The notes: generated by a model not told the origin, from the sequence alone. 64,000 nt of DNA from DAOTWA01 sp963702935 (GCA_963702935.1 OY969772.1:3968001-4032000); one strand, 5' to 3'. Numbered from the stretch's first letter, positions 44,133 through 56,739 are shown. Made by a program: numbers and translations.

Positions 44133-45401
44133 TTAATCTTTGAGGTGGCCATCGTCCTCGGCAAGCGCGTCCTGGTCGAGCGGAGCGCGATCCTCGGCCA
44201 GGGGTGAATCCGAAAGAGCTTGTTCCACTTTCTCTTTCAGGGTTTGATTGCCGGGCTTCTTCTTCCCCAGGCTGCGCAGCGAGGCCAGCAGGTCTTTCGT
44301 CAGCGAGCGATTGATGGCCTGTAAGGACTCGAGGGTCAGCTTTTCGCCCTTTTCGAACCAGATTACGGCGGCGTAGCCCATGGTGACGGTGGTGGACGTG
44401 GCTACGGCCACTGCCAGGAGCCAGCCGGGAAGGCCGCCCAATTTGCTCAGCTCCTGGAAGGCAGTGCGGCCCAAAAAGCCCATGCCAAAGGTGACCAGCA
44501 ATTCCCGCGCGCGCTGGAAGGTGATCTTGTAGTCGTAAATGCGGGCGATGCTGAGCACCATCAACGACTGGGCCACCACCAGGGGCGCAAAATCCACGAC
44601 CGGAAGGGGGACGGCGGCGATTACGGCGGAAATGGAGGCCCCGCTGACGATGGCCCGCCAGGCGAGCTGCCAGCGATAAGCCGGCATGGCGCTGCCCATG
44701 GCGGCCACGATCTCCGGCTCGGCGATGGCAATCGCCATCAGCACTTTTTCGAGGTTCTTGCCGTCTTTGGCGGAGATGGGAATGACCTGTTCCGCTTTCA
44801 AGTGCAGGTTGGCGGCGGCGCGCTCCACGACCTGTTTTTCCTCGCGTTTCACCAGGTCGGTCTTGTTCAAGGCGACGACGAAGGGCTTGTGCAAGCTTAC
44901 CAGCTCGTCGAACAGCTCTTGCTCGGTGCGCTTGACGCCCTGGATGGCGTCGAACACGACGATGAGGAAATCGGCCGTGTGGGCGGCGTTGAGGGCCTCT
45001 TCCTTTTCCGCCTCGCCGACTTCGCCGACCGCGTCGGCGCCGGGAGTATCCACGACGGTAAAGAGGCCCGCGTCGGCGGCCTGGTTGGCGCGGGTGGTGC
45101 CCGGCAGAGAGCTGACTCTGGCCTGGTCTGCCCTGGAACGGATCAACTGGTTATAGAGCGTGGATTTACCGACGTTGGCCGGGCCGACGATCACGACGGC
45201 GTGCTTGTTGCCGAAGGCCAGCTTGAAATGGTTGACGGAGAGCTTGAGGAGCATCTTCATCAGGTTCTGGTCGCTGGGGAAGGAAGTTAGAACGGATTGA
45301 AGGCTCTGGCGCTCGGCGGCGGGCAGCGCCTCCCAGACGGCCTTGAGCACGGCCTGGGTCTCAGAGGGCAATTCTTTGAAGAGATCGTTAAATGAGGGCA
45401 T
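44133..45401 (-). CDS. Era-like GTPase with C-terminal DUF697-type membrane region
   Basis: 422 residues. G1 GPANVGKST (about 74-82), G2 region GTTR, G3 VVDTPGADAVG, G4 NKTD and G5 ISAKDG are all present, so GTP binding is expected. Residues about 240-350 hold hydrophobic helices (AWRAIVSGASISAVIAAVPL, GMGFLGRTAFQELSKLGG, VAVATSTTVTMGYAAVIWF) like the DUF697 region that ends membrane-associated GTPases. The C-terminus is charged. Role unknown. It lies 165 nt downstream of recJ in the same direction, separated by a palindromic repeat. Confidence 0.87.
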   Translation of the reverse strand: MPSFNDLFKELPSETQAVLKAVWEALPAAERQSLQSVLTSFPSDQNLMKMLLKLSVNHFKLAFGNKHAVVIVGPANVGKSTLYNQLIRSRADQARVSSLPGTTRANQAADAGLFTVVDTPGADAVGEVGEAEKEEALNAAHTADFLIVVFDAIQGVKRTEQELFDELVSLHKPFVVALNKTDLVKREEKQVVERAAANLHLKAEQVIPISAKDGKNLEKVLMAIAIAEPEIVAAMGSAMPAYRWQLAWRAIVSGASISAVIAAVPLPVVDFAPLVVAQSLMVLSIARIYDYKITFQRARELLVTFGMGFLGRTAFQELSKLGGLPGWLLAVAVATSTTVTMGYAAVIWFEKGEKLTLESLQAINRSLTKDLLASLRSLGKKKPGNQTLKEKVEQALSDSPLAEDRAPLDQDALAEDDGHLKD

Positions 45402-45450
45402 GGATGAATAGAGTACCTTGTGTCTTCTATATTGTAAATATGAGAAAAAC

Positions 45451-45527
45451 TCACCACGGAGACACGGAGGTCACAGAGTTCTTTTATTCCAAGAGAATCC
45501 TCTGTGCTCTCTGCGGCTCGGTGGTGA
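45451..45527. repeat. 77-bp palindromic (MITE-like) repeat
   Basis: The ends TCACCACGGAGACACGGAGG and CTGCGGCTCGGTGGTGA are imperfect inverted repeats; about 20 of 26 positions pair in each arm. The motif 'accacggagacacggagg...ctctgtg' is one I know as a dispersed repeat in many environmental genomes. It lies between the recJ stop (45566) and the GTPase start (45401) and could act as a terminator-like hairpin. Confidence 0.78.
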
Positions 45528-45565
45528 AAAGGCCACTTTGGCGCACATCGGCGAAAGTCCAGCTA

Positions 45566-47881
45566 TTAATCAACGGGCAATAGAACCTCTAAGGGCGCGG
45601 TGCGGTAATACGCGCGGTAGGCGGCGGTTTCGTCCAGGAGGGCTTTGAGCTGCGCCTCGATCACAGGCAGGCCGGCCTGGACGGTTTGGTCTCCAGGGGC
45701 CAGCGTGATCGCGTCTCCTTTTTGGCTTACTTCCGTGAAGTAACCACGGGCGACCAGCCAGGCGACTCCGCGTGCAGCGCTGGCCTGGCATTGCGCGGTG
45801 GCGGCGGCCAGACGAGACAGACGGATTTCTCCACCCAGGGAGGCCACGGCGAATTTGCACAGGCCGGCCAGCTTCATCAGGAAGGCCTGGGGCTGATCCA
45901 GGCCCGGGTCATTGGCGAAGAAAACCAGCGTATGGGGGTTGACCCGGGCGACGGCCTCCTGGAGGAGCTGCGGAGAAGGCGGGACGCTCCAGATGACCAG
46001 GGTCGGGGAGGTCTCCAGCCTGTCCCGATCCTTGAAGGGCAAGTCGCCGGGTGGGGTGGCCTCTCCCCACAGCTCGACGGCGCCCTGGCTCAAGAGCCGG
46101 GCGAGGGTTTCCGCCGGTCTGTGAGCCTGGCGCTCATCGATCAGGACGATTTTAGGGGCGGCGGAAAGCGCGATGCCCGGCTCCTCGATGGGGCGGGCGG
46201 CGAGCCACTCCACTTGAATTTGGGGCTGGCCTTGATAATCGCTGGCACGCAGGGTATAGGCCAGGTCGAAGCGGGAAGCGGCAGGCGGACTCATGCCGGC
46301 GGCCTGCCACCAGATCACCTTGCACGCGTCGCCGCTCTCATCTTCGACGGTCAACTGGAGGTGCTCGGCGTTGCGTCCCACGGAAGCGCGGCTCTTCAGC
46401 TTCAGGTTACGACTTGCCAGGACGACATTCGGGTTGCCCGGCCCAAAGGGGGCGAGCCGCTCGAGGTTGTGCACCAGATCCAGGCTGATCTCCTTGAGAT
46501 CCAGGTAGGCGTCGATCTCCAGGCGCGCGGCCTGGGCGGAAGGAGGGCAGGCCTGCGCGACGGCGCGCTCGAAGCCGCGCCGGAAGGCGGAAATATTCTG
46601 GGGGTCCAGGGAAAGACCGGCGGCCATGGGATGCCCGCCGTAACCGAGCAAGAGGGATTGGTTGGCGGCGATGGCGGCGGTGACGTTACAGCCCGCGACG
46701 GAGCGGGCCGAGCCGCGCGCCGGCTGGCCGGGCGGGGAGGACAATAAAATGACCGGGCGGTTATAGATCTCTACCAGGCGGCTGGCCACGATGCCGATCA
46801 CGCCCGCCGGCCAGGCCGGGTGGGCCAGCACCAGGGCGGCGCCTTCCAGCAGGGCGGGATCTTTTTCGAGCTGGGCCTGGGCGGCTTGAAAGACCTGATC
46901 GGTGAGCAGCTTGCGTCTGGCGTTGAGAGATTCCAACTGCGCCGCCAGGATGCGGGCGCGCTCCAGGCTGGGGGTGGTGAAGAACTCGACGGCCACGTTG
47001 GCGTCGGACAGGCGGCCCAGGGCGTTGAGGCGCGGAGCCAGGACGAAGCCGACGTGCTCCTCGGTGATGCTCTCCGCGCGCACCTCGGCGGCCTCGAACA
47101 TGGCTTGCAGGCCCTTGCGCTGCGTGCGGCGCAGGGCCGGGAGGCCAAGCTGCAAGAGGTAACGCGTGTCCGCGGCGAGGGTGGGCAGGTCGGCCACCAG
47201 GGCGAGAGCCAGGAGATCGAGATAGGCTTGAGCCCATTCGGGCCGACCGGCCGCCGCGCAGAGGGCTTCGGCGAGCTTGTAGGCCACGCCGGCTCCCGGC
47301 AGGCTGCCCAGCGGGTGACCCTCCGGCAGGCGTTTGGGATCGACCAGCGCGCCGGCGGCGGGCAGGTGATCGGGCAGGTCGTGGTGGTCGCTGATCAAAA
47401 CGTCGACGCCGCGCGCGTTGGCGAAATCGACGGCGGAGTGGGCGGTGATGCCCGTGTCGCAGGTCAACAGCACGCGCGCGCCGCCTTGCAGGGTCTTTTC
47501 CAGGTAGGGTAGATTGACGCCGTGCGACTCGGTCTCACGCACGGGAATGTGGAATTGGACGTTTGCGCCCAGGCGGCGCAGGCAATCCACCAGGATGGTG
47601 GTGGAGGTTTGCCCGTCCACGTCGAAGTCGCCCCACACCAGGATGCCTTCTTGCTTGCGGATGGCCCGCTGCAGCCGGGCGACGGCCGTGGGGAGATCGG
47701 GGAGCTGTTCGGCAGGGGCGGATGTGTAAAAGGCCGCATCCAGGAAGGCCGCGGCCTGCTGGGCGCCGGTAAAGCCGCGCAGGTAGAGGGTACGGGCTAC
47801 CAGGGGATGGCCTCCGATGGCGGCCTGGAAATCCGGGGGAATGAAAGCTTCGCGCGGCTCGATCCAATTGCGCATAGCCAT
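45566..47881 (-). CDS. recJ: single-stranded-DNA-specific exonuclease RecJ
   Basis: 771 residues from ATG 47881 (MAMRNWIEPREAF); ATG 47875 is also possible. RecJ degrades single-stranded DNA 5' to 3' in recombination and repair. The DHH phosphoesterase motifs are intact: VWGDFDVDGQTSTTILVD, LTCDTGITAHSAVDFA, VLISDHHDLPDHLP, PGAGVAYKLAEAL and the DHHA1 signature LLGYGGHPMAAGLS. The OB-like domain follows (LAPFGPGNPNVVL). The C-terminal 220 residues are an extra region without clear motif. It begins 2 nt after the stop of the Fe-S nuclease gene, so the two are translationally coupled. Confidence 0.94.
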   Translation of the reverse strand: MAMRNWIEPREAFIPPDFQAAIGGHPLVARTLYLRGFTGAQQAAAFLDAAFYTSAPAEQLPDLPTAVARLQRAIRKQEGILVWGDFDVDGQTSTTILVDCLRRLGANVQFHIPVRETESHGVNLPYLEKTLQGGARVLLTCDTGITAHSAVDFANARGVDVLISDHHDLPDHLPAAGALVDPKRLPEGHPLGSLPGAGVAYKLAEALCAAAGRPEWAQAYLDLLALALVADLPTLAADTRYLLQLGLPALRRTQRKGLQAMFEAAEVRAESITEEHVGFVLAPRLNALGRLSDANVAVEFFTTPSLERARILAAQLESLNARRKLLTDQVFQAAQAQLEKDPALLEGAALVLAHPAWPAGVIGIVASRLVEIYNRPVILLSSPPGQPARGSARSVAGCNVTAAIAANQSLLLGYGGHPMAAGLSLDPQNISAFRRGFERAVAQACPPSAQAARLEIDAYLDLKEISLDLVHNLERLAPFGPGNPNVVLASRNLKLKSRASVGRNAEHLQLTVEDESGDACKVIWWQAAGMSPPAASRFDLAYTLRASDYQGQPQIQVEWLAARPIEEPGIALSAAPKIVLIDERQAHRPAETLARLLSQGAVELWGEATPPGDLPFKDRDRLETSPTLVIWSVPPSPQLLQEAVARVNPHTLVFFANDPGLDQPQAFLMKLAGLCKFAVASLGGEIRLSRLAAATAQCQASAARGVAWLVARGYFTEVSQKGDAITLAPGDQTVQAGLPVIEAQLKALLDETAAYRAYYRTAPLEVLLPVD

Positions 47882-47883
47882 TC

Positions 47884-48751
47884 CTAGAAGGCGATCTCCG
47901 GGACCTGGTCGAAATCGAAGTCGATCCCGGCGTCGCCGGGCGGCGCGGAGTTGGCTACGTCTAATTCTTCCACTTCGGCGAGCTCCCCGGCCTGGCTGCC
48001 GCGCTCGCATAGGGAGCGATAGCGGCAATAGCGGCAGCGGCGCAGCGAGTTGGTCAGAGGGAAGACCTCGGCGCGGTTGAGGCGAATCTCTTCGATCAGG
48101 CCCAACAGATAGTCTTCGTCGGCGCGATAGCGGGCCGCGTCGTAGGCGATCGATTCGGGCTGGTCAGGGAAGTTGGCGAACCAGTAGACCATGCGGATGC
48201 GCTCGGGAGCGATGGCCTCCTCCTGATTCAGCCAGGCGCCGGCCCGGGCGGCCAGATACAGGTAAACTCGCGTCTGCAAGCTGGCGACCAGTCCCTGGCG
48301 TTTGGGCCGCCGGCGGGAAGTCTTCCAGTCCAGGATGGTGCAGCGCTGGTCGGGAGCCATCACCAGCAGGTCGTATTTGGCCACCAGGCGAAAGCCTCCC
48401 AGCTCGGTTGAGAGGGTGGCCTCGGCGAAGCGCTCGCCGGGGAGGTCATCGGGAGCATAATGCAAGTAATTCTTCCACCACAGCCCCAATTCTTGCGAGG
48501 CCATGTCCTGCCCGGCCTGCTCGACCAGAGCCGTCAGGCGCTCGCTGGGCAAGCCGGCGGCGTGCTGTTGGAGCAGGCGGTGAAAGAAGATGCCCTCTTG
48601 AGTTTGTTTTTCCTGCTCTAAAAGCGGTTCGACGGCCACCGCCGGCCATTCTACGTGCAAAAGGTGGCGAAGCTGGAACAAGCGCGGGCAGTCTACGTAA
48701 TCCTGCAAGACGCCCTGGTTGAATTGAAAATCCTCCGCCAGGGAACCCAGG

Positions 48752-48762
<11 letters not shown>
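47884..48762 (-). CDS. PD-(D/E)XK nuclease with Fe-S cluster cysteines (Cas4/AddB-C-terminal type)
   Basis: 292 residues from ATG 48762. Motif order fits RecB-family nucleases that carry a 4Fe-4S cluster: first Cys in LQDYVDCPRLFQLRHL, then a helix with His (EGIFFHRLLQQH), the nuclease core AKYDLLVM...CTILDWKTSRRRPK (D...D-x-K), a Gln-Tyr-like helix (LQTRVYLYLAA), and the last three Cys in CRYCRYRSLCERG. Such nucleases cut single-stranded DNA ends in AddAB and in Cas4. Here it is a separate protein, overlapping the UvrD-like helicase gene by 11 nt and followed by recJ. No cas1 or cas2 gene is present, so a CRISPR role is unlikely. Confidence 0.88.
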
Positions 48763-51005
<2,243 letters not shown>

Positions 51006-51013
<8 letters not shown>

Positions 51014-53153
51014 CCTGCGCCTCCTTCTCGAGTGGCAGGCGGCGAAAGACCTGTTGCAGGATGCGCAGGAGCTGGCCTTGCTGCTCGTAGCCCTGCTCGC
51101 CCAGCTCGCTCAGCCCCAGGTAGATCCTGCGCCGGCAGCGGCGGATCAGCCCGACGGCCAGGCGGTAGAGGGCTTCCTGGCGAGCTTCGTACTCGTTGGC
51201 TTCGCTCCACACGGTGCCGGGCGGCCAGGAGCGGCTCAACACGTAAGGATGGGTGAGGGGCTGGGCCAGGCGCTCCCACCAGCCCGAGCTGCCCAGGTCC
51301 AGCCAGAACTGGAAATCGACCGGGCGATTGCTCATCAGGAAGGTGTAGGCGGGCGCCAGCAGCACGGCGTCGGCGGACTGCTCCTGCCAGGCGCGCACGT
51401 ACTGCGCGGCGATGACCCCATCCTGTACCATCTCGACGTATTCCTGGGCGAGGGGCTTGCCTTCTGGCGCCGGGCGATCGGCGTTGACCCAGCGGAACTT
51501 TTGCGCTGACTCGATCAAATTGGCGGCTACCGAGCCGGCGTCGTAAGCGGCGTGAAAGCCGAAACCGGGCTGCGAGAGCACCTCGCCAAACAGGCGACTG
51601 AGGAAATGATCCAGCTCCAGGGGCCGGTCTTGTTTGTAGGCTTCGATCCAATCGCGCAGCGTCTGGTACCTTTGGCCAAGGGTATAGGTGATGCGCGCCT
51701 GCATCTCGGCGTGGATGGCGTCGAAGGAGCTGAGCACAGCCTGGCCGTCGCGCTGGCGGAAAACGATGGAGGCCAGCAGCCAGGCGCGCACGGGGTCGAG
51801 GCCCTGGATGGATTGCATGAGCGCGGTGGACGCGTCGTAGGAGGTGGGATGAAGGCCCCACCGGGGATGGGCCAGCATGGCCAGGGTGAGCAGGCATTGC
51901 GTGGCCGGCTCTTCGCGCAGACCCCGGGAGGGACGGTGCGAGCGGGCCGGGATGCCCATACGCTCCAGGCGGTTCATCACCGAGAAGCGCAGCGAGTCGC
52001 TCAGGAAGGGCGCTAAGATGGCGATCTCGCCCGGCTGCACGTTCTCTTCCCGCACCAGGGCGGCGATCCTCTCGACGACCCAATCCAGCATCTCCGGATA
52101 GTAGCGGTGGTACTTGAACTGGAGGGTCTGGCGCAGGTTCTCGCCCGGCAGGTCTTCCCCGGGGAAGAGCACCCCGGGGCGCTTTAGACTTTCGCCGAGG
52201 CGGCTTTCTAACGAGCGCAGCTCGGGCGAGGTCACGAAGGAGTCTTCGAACGAGATTTGTTCCGAACAAAGCGCTTTTAGCGCATAAGCCGTATCGGGGT
52301 CGGCGCCCAGGAAGCGGCGGTAGCCGGCCTGCGTATCGTAGATCACCAGGGCAGAAATGCAGCCTGGCAGCCACTCCTGGAGGATGTCGTGGGCGACGGG
52401 GGTGTCTTCCTCGAGGTTGTCTACGATCAGGTGGCGGTAGCGGGAGAGCAGATATTCGCGCACCATCGGCAGCGGCCAGAGGTAACGGACGAATATCTCC
52501 ATTTGCAAGGAGAAATCCAGCAGATTGTTGGCCAGGCAATAGGCGCGGAAGCGATTGGCGCACTCCTGGGCCTCCTGATAGATGCGCAGATGGGCGCTTT
52601 CGCCCACCCAGGCGGCTTCCAGGCGTGCGCCGATCTCGGTATAGGGGAAGCCCACCACGGCGGCCTTGTTGAGGTTGTCCAGCACCTGGCTGTACAAGCG
52701 GCTGCGCTCGATGGTGACCGATTCGAAATAGCCCTGGTCGAGGAGCGGGCGCACGATGCGCGCCATGTAATACTGGGCGGTTTCCAGGGTCAGAAAGGTC
52801 GGCGAGCTATCCGGGCGGCCAAAGCCGGCGCTTTCCGAGACCAAAGGCCAGAACAGATCGACCATGCGGCGGGCCAGGCCGCCCATGGTGACCACGTCTA
52901 CCAGGGCGCCATGCGCCAGGCCGGGCTGGCGCAAGACTTGAGTATAGGGAGCCGCCAGCGTGCGTTGCGGCACCATCACCAGGATCGAGCGGGGAGAAAT
53001 GCGCGTGCCCAGCATCCTCGACAGGCGGCCGGCCCCGGCGGCGGTCTTGCCGCACCCGGCGGGACCCTCCAGGAATATCTTGCGCTTGGCGGGCAGCTTG
53101 ATGAGGGCTGCTTGCGCCGGCGTATAGGGGAAGCGGGGCTTTTTTCTGGCCAT
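51006..53153 (-). CDS. AddB-like superfamily I helicase-fold protein without nuclease domain
   Basis: 715 residues. Walker A is KIFLEGPAGCGKTAAGAGRL (about 25-44). In the place of motif II it has HLIVDNLEEDTPVAHDIL, where UvrD has DEYQD, so ATP hydrolysis may be altered. AILAPFLSDSLRFSVMNRLE and IPARSHRPSRGLREEPAT correspond to motif IV and to the AddB/RecC-like domain 2. There is no C-terminal Fe-S nuclease domain; AddB proteins normally carry one and are about 1150 residues. It is the first gene of the four-gene operon. RecC- or AddB-type recognition of a hotspot sequence is possible but cannot be judged from sequence. Confidence 0.82.
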
Positions 53154-53249
53154 GCTATGAGTTTATCCCAAGAGGGGGATCCCGTCAAACCGGACACCGC
53201 TGCTCGAGATGGCCTGGCGGGCCGGCTCTCGACTGGGGGAAATATGCAA

Positions 53250-53274
53250 GAGGGGCGCATAACGTGCGCCCCTC
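53250..53274 (-). terminator. hairpin after the second lipoprotein gene
   Basis: GAGGGGCGCA-TAACG-TGCGCCCCTC, a perfect 10-bp stem. On the minus strand the following TTGCATATTT is only a weak T tract, so termination is likely but not certain. It separates the lipoprotein from the recombination operon. Confidence 0.65.
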
Positions 53275-53296
53275 CGGGTGATGGAAGTGTTGGCGG

Positions 53297-54226
53297 TTAA
53301 GGCTGGGGATTCTCCCAATAGGCCATGTTATCGATGTAGACGGTGAAGTTGGTGGTCTGATTGGCGCCGATGAAAACGCCAAAGCCGCCGTCGTTAAAAG
53401 CGCTGTCCTGGGCTTCTTTCAACAGCGTGCCATTGGCGTACAGGATGAGGCGGCTGCCGACGGCCATCAACCCCAGCCGGTTGGTCTGGTTGGAGCCGGC
53501 CTGGATGGCGCTGCTGGAAGTCCAGCCGATCAGGCTGGTCATGGCCTTGCCGTCCCACTTGCGCAAGGCGTATCTCCCGTCACAGGTGAAGCCGAAGAGG
53601 TAGCCCGAATCGGCAGTCTTGAGGTCCGGCACGCGCACGATCATGCCGTAGCGGTCCGAGCCGGTGCAGTCGCCGGTCTTCACGGTCATTTCCATGTAGA
53701 AATCGGCGACTTTCGGCCAGGTGAGACGCCAGCCATCCAGCGTGGTCTTGCCGGTCAGCACCATGTTTCCACCGGTTACCGAAGCCGCCGAGAAAGTGTC
53801 GTCGCCAACCGGCCAATTGCGATCGGTGTCGAAATTGTCCTGCCAGGTAGGGTTGCCCAATCTCAGCCGGGGATCGTTGGGCGAGGGGGTGAAAGTCGGC
53901 GCGGGCGTATTGGTCACGGTGGGCGTCTGGGTGATGGTGGCGGTGGCCGCCTCCGTGGGTGCGCTGGTGTCGGTGGGCTGTTGCTCGGGAGCCGTCGGTG
54001 AATATTGGGGCGGGATGACCGTCACGACCACCTGCGGAGTGTTTTCGGCAGGCGCAACCGTCTCCACAGCCGGGGGAACCGAGGTAGCGCCCGGCATCGA
54101 AGTGAGAATTTGGCTCACCTGGGTGGCTAAATCCGACTCGGAGGGCGTGGGAGCCGGCCTCTGCAAGACGCCACAGGCGGAAATCGAGAACATGAGCACG
54201 ATCAAAATCGCAATATTCCGTTTCAT
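53297..54226 (-). CDS. lipoprotein with Pro/Thr linker and LamG/GH16-like domain (paralogue of 39223-40056)
   Basis: About 309 residues from ATG 54226. Lipobox VLMFSISACG is followed by a Thr/Pro/Val-rich linker and a C-terminal domain beginning NDPRLRLGNPTWQDNFD. It shares blocks with the copy at 39.2 kb: RYGMIVRVPD, GYLFGFTCDGRYALRKWDG, NQTNRLGLMAVGSRLILYANG and FGVFIGANQTTNFTV. The frame stays open upstream to 54421 without a protein-like sequence. The conserved GYxFGFxCDGRYxxRKWDG core suggests an identical fold and perhaps a ligand-binding loop closed by the Cys pair. Function unknown. Confidence 0.82.
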   Translation of the reverse strand: MKRNIAILIVLMFSISACGVLQRPAPTPSESDLATQVSQILTSMPGATSVPPAVETVAPAENTPQVVVTVIPPQYSPTAPEQQPTDTSAPTEAATATITQTPTVTNTPAPTFTPSPNDPRLRLGNPTWQDNFDTDRNWPVGDDTFSAASVTGGNMVLTGKTTLDGWRLTWPKVADFYMEMTVKTGDCTGSDRYGMIVRVPDLKTADSGYLFGFTCDGRYALRKWDGKAMTSLIGWTSSSAIQAGSNQTNRLGLMAVGSRLILYANGTLLKEAQDSAFNDGGFGVFIGANQTTNFTVYIDNMAYWENPQP

Positions 54227-54462
54227 TATTGAAAATCCCTCTCTTGAATTCTGGCGCTTTATTATTTTGTGTCTACATTTAGACGTTTGATCCCGGCTGA
54301 AAGTTCCACCTGTACGGGTGGGGCTATGGATGCATCCGTGAAAATTGCCCAAGCAGCCTGTTCGGATTTGCCTTCCATCCGGAATACATTGATTATATAT
54401 CAATGCGCTTTTGTTCCCCAACTGGTTAACGGGGGATTATAATCGTGCCAGGATTATTTCCC

Positions 54463-55773
54463 ATGACCAACCTGGAATTCCCCGCCAGCCTCGCCGAGCC
54501 ATCCCAGGAAACTGAGGGGGATGTAAAGCGCAATTTTAATTTTGGGGTGATCAACGGCGTGTTGTTCATCCTGGCCGAAACGTTGATGGATCCCACCCTC
54601 GTGCTGGTGGCGTTCATCAGCCGTTTGACGCAATCTTCCATCCTGATCGGGTTGATCGTGCCGTTGAAAGACAGCGCCTGGGCGTTGCCGCAGCTCTGGG
54701 TGTCGGGTTACCTGCAAAGCCAGCCTTATAAGCTCACCTTTTACCGGCGCACCACGGGAGTGCGCATGGCGTGCTGGGCCTTGATCGCCGTGGCCATCAA
54801 CTTCGTGCGCGATCCCCACTACCTGCTGCCGGCTTTCTTTCTCGCTTTCGTGATCGGGTCGCTGGCCTCGGGCCTGAGCGGGCTGCCTTTCCTGGAAGTA
54901 GTGGGGAAGACCGTGCCGCCCGCCCGGCGCGGAGAGTTCTTCGCCTGGCGATTTGGCCTGGGCGGGCTGCTGGGCATCGGGGGCAGCGCGCTGGTGCGCT
55001 GGCTGTTGGACCCGGCCGGGCCCCTGCCGTTCCCACACAACTTTGGGCTGCTCAGTTTCCTTTACTTCGTCATCGCATCGGCGTCGTTGATCCTGTACAA
55101 CCAGGTGAAGGAAACGGCGTCTGAGCGCGTGCTGCCGCGAGCTTCGCTGCTCGAGCAGATCGGGCGCGGTGTCCAGGTGATTCGCACCAATCTGAATTAT
55201 CGCCGGTTCATCGCTATGCAAGCCTTGCTCTTGATCGCCGGCGCGGCCACGCCGTTTTTTGCGGTGTACGTGCAGCAGAAATTGGGCGGAGACAGGAGTT
55301 GGATCGGAATCTATCTGGGGCTGGTGATCAGCGCCAACCTGGTCTCGAACCTGTTGTTCGGAAGGATCTCCAGGCGCTTCGGGAACCGCAAAGTCCTGGA
55401 GCTGGCGGCCACGGCGGGGATGCTGATGTCGTTGGCCGTGCTGGCGATGATGCTGCTGGCCGGGCCGCTGCGCATTTCCGGGCAGGCGGCGTCTATCCTG
55501 TTGATCCCGGTGTTTCTCTTGTCCGGGGTGCGCGCGACGGGCATGGGGGTGGCCGGGAACAGCCTGCTGCTCGACCTCTCCCCGGAAAACGAGCGCTCGC
55601 TATACGTGGGATTTACGCAAACCTTGCAGGGAATCGTCCTGCTGCTGACCAGCTTGAGCGGAGTGGCTCTGCTCTGGCTGGGATACGATGGCCTGGTGGG
55701 TCTTACGCTTTTGGCGCACGCCATGGCGTTGGTCTTCTCACGAAAAATAAGCTCGCAAGAGGACTGCGCATAG
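54463..55773 (+). CDS. MFS transporter
   Basis: 436 residues and about 11-12 membrane segments in two halves joined by a cytosolic loop (KETASERVLPRASLLEQIGR). YLQSQPYKLTFYRRTTGVR and GRISRRFGNRKVLELAA hold MFS-like loop residues between segments. ATG 54463 was taken because a TATAAT at 54438-54443 leaves no room for the in-frame GTG at 54445; AGGA precedes it by 9 nt. No substrate can be inferred. It converges with the EamA transporter gene. Confidence 0.85.
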   Translation: MTNLEFPASLAEPSQETEGDVKRNFNFGVINGVLFILAETLMDPTLVLVAFISRLTQSSILIGLIVPLKDSAWALPQLWVSGYLQSQPYKLTFYRRTTGVRMACWALIAVAINFVRDPHYLLPAFFLAFVIGSLASGLSGLPFLEVVGKTVPPARRGEFFAWRFGLGGLLGIGGSALVRWLLDPAGPLPFPHNFGLLSFLYFVIASASLILYNQVKETASERVLPRASLLEQIGRGVQVIRTNLNYRRFIAMQALLLIAGAATPFFAVYVQQKLGGDRSWIGIYLGLVISANLVSNLLFGRISRRFGNRKVLELAATAGMLMSLAVLAMMLLAGPLRISGQAASILLIPVFLLSGVRATGMGVAGNSLLLDLSPENERSLYVGFTQTLQGIVLLLTSLSGVALLWLGYDGLVGLTLLAHAMALVFSRKISSQEDCA

Positions 55774-55842
55774 CCAGGAAGAGGGTGCTGCGGGAATGTC
55801 GAGAGCGGAATCCCACTTCCCCCTCTCTGGCCAGGAATCGCC

Positions 55843-56736
55843 CTAAGCCGGAAGGAACAGGACGGCCACGCCGGCCATGGCTACGAGCGTGCCCAGGATG
55901 GCGCGCTTGCTCACCTCTTCCTTGAAGACCAGGTGCACGAAAGGCAGCACGGCGATAGGGGTGAGGGCCATCAAGGTCGAGGCGATGCCTACGTAGGCAT
56001 CTTGAATGGCCACCAGGGACAACCAGACGCCGATCACCGGGCCGATCAGGGTGCCTATAGCGATGATGCGCACCAGGCGGGGATTGGTGAGCGCGCGCAG
56101 GGTGGGCCTGGCCTGGCCGGAGAGGATCGTCAGCACCCAGAGGGTCGACATAGCGATCAACATACGCAGCAGGACGGCCGACAAGGAGGAGAAATTCCCC
56201 TCCAGGCCCTTCTTAGCCAAAACAAGGCCGGTGGCCTGTCCGAGCGCTCCGCCGAAGGCAAACAATAGCCCAAACAGATATTTGCGCTTATCGAGAGGGG
56301 CTTCGCCGTTATTCTTGCGCTCGAGGACGACCCAGATGATGCCGGAAACGGTCAAGGCAATCCCCAGGATTTCGATCCAGGTCAAAAACTCGTTCAGGAA
56401 GACCCAGGCCATGAGGGCGCTGATGACGGGAACGACGGCCATCATGAGAGTCGAGATGCGCGCGCCGATCATAACGTAGGCCTGGAAGAGAAAGGCGTCT
56501 CCCAGTACTAACCCCACGACCCCGGATAGGCCGAGCCAGAACCAGCGGTCGACGCCGGCCTGGGTGGGAATGAGCTCCCCCAATACCAAAAAGTGGATGA
56601 CCAACAACATGGCTACCGCAAAGAGCAAGCGAATGCGGTTGACGATGATTGAGCCGACCTGCCTGCCGGAAATGGTGAAGAAGATCGAGGTCAGTGCCCA
56701 GCAGATGGCTGTGATAATTGCGGCGATTTCGCCCAT
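55843..56736 (-). CDS. EamA/DMT family transporter
   Basis: 297 residues with ten membrane helices in two EamA repeats (about 1-140 and 150-295). GEIAAIITAICWALTSIFF, the first helix, and MALTPIAVLPFVHLVFKEEVSKRAILGTL in the last repeat are typical. Members export amino acids or metabolites, or take up nucleotide-sugar precursors. Start ATG 56736. Its promoter region carries two copies of a palindrome CCTGWCAGG (56740-56807), so it appears to be controlled locally although it follows the pentose phosphate operon on the same strand. Confidence 0.92.
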   Translation of the reverse strand: MGEIAAIITAICWALTSIFFTISGRQVGSIIVNRIRLLFAVAMLLVIHFLVLGELIPTQAGVDRWFWLGLSGVVGLVLGDAFLFQAYVMIGARISTLMMAVVPVISALMAWVFLNEFLTWIEILGIALTVSGIIWVVLERKNNGEAPLDKRKYLFGLLFAFGGALGQATGLVLAKKGLEGNFSSLSAVLLRMLIAMSTLWVLTILSGQARPTLRALTNPRLVRIIAIGTLIGPVIGVWLSLVAIQDAYVGIASTLMALTPIAVLPFVHLVFKEEVSKRAILGTLVAMAGVAVLFLPA

Positions 56737-56739
56737 TGC

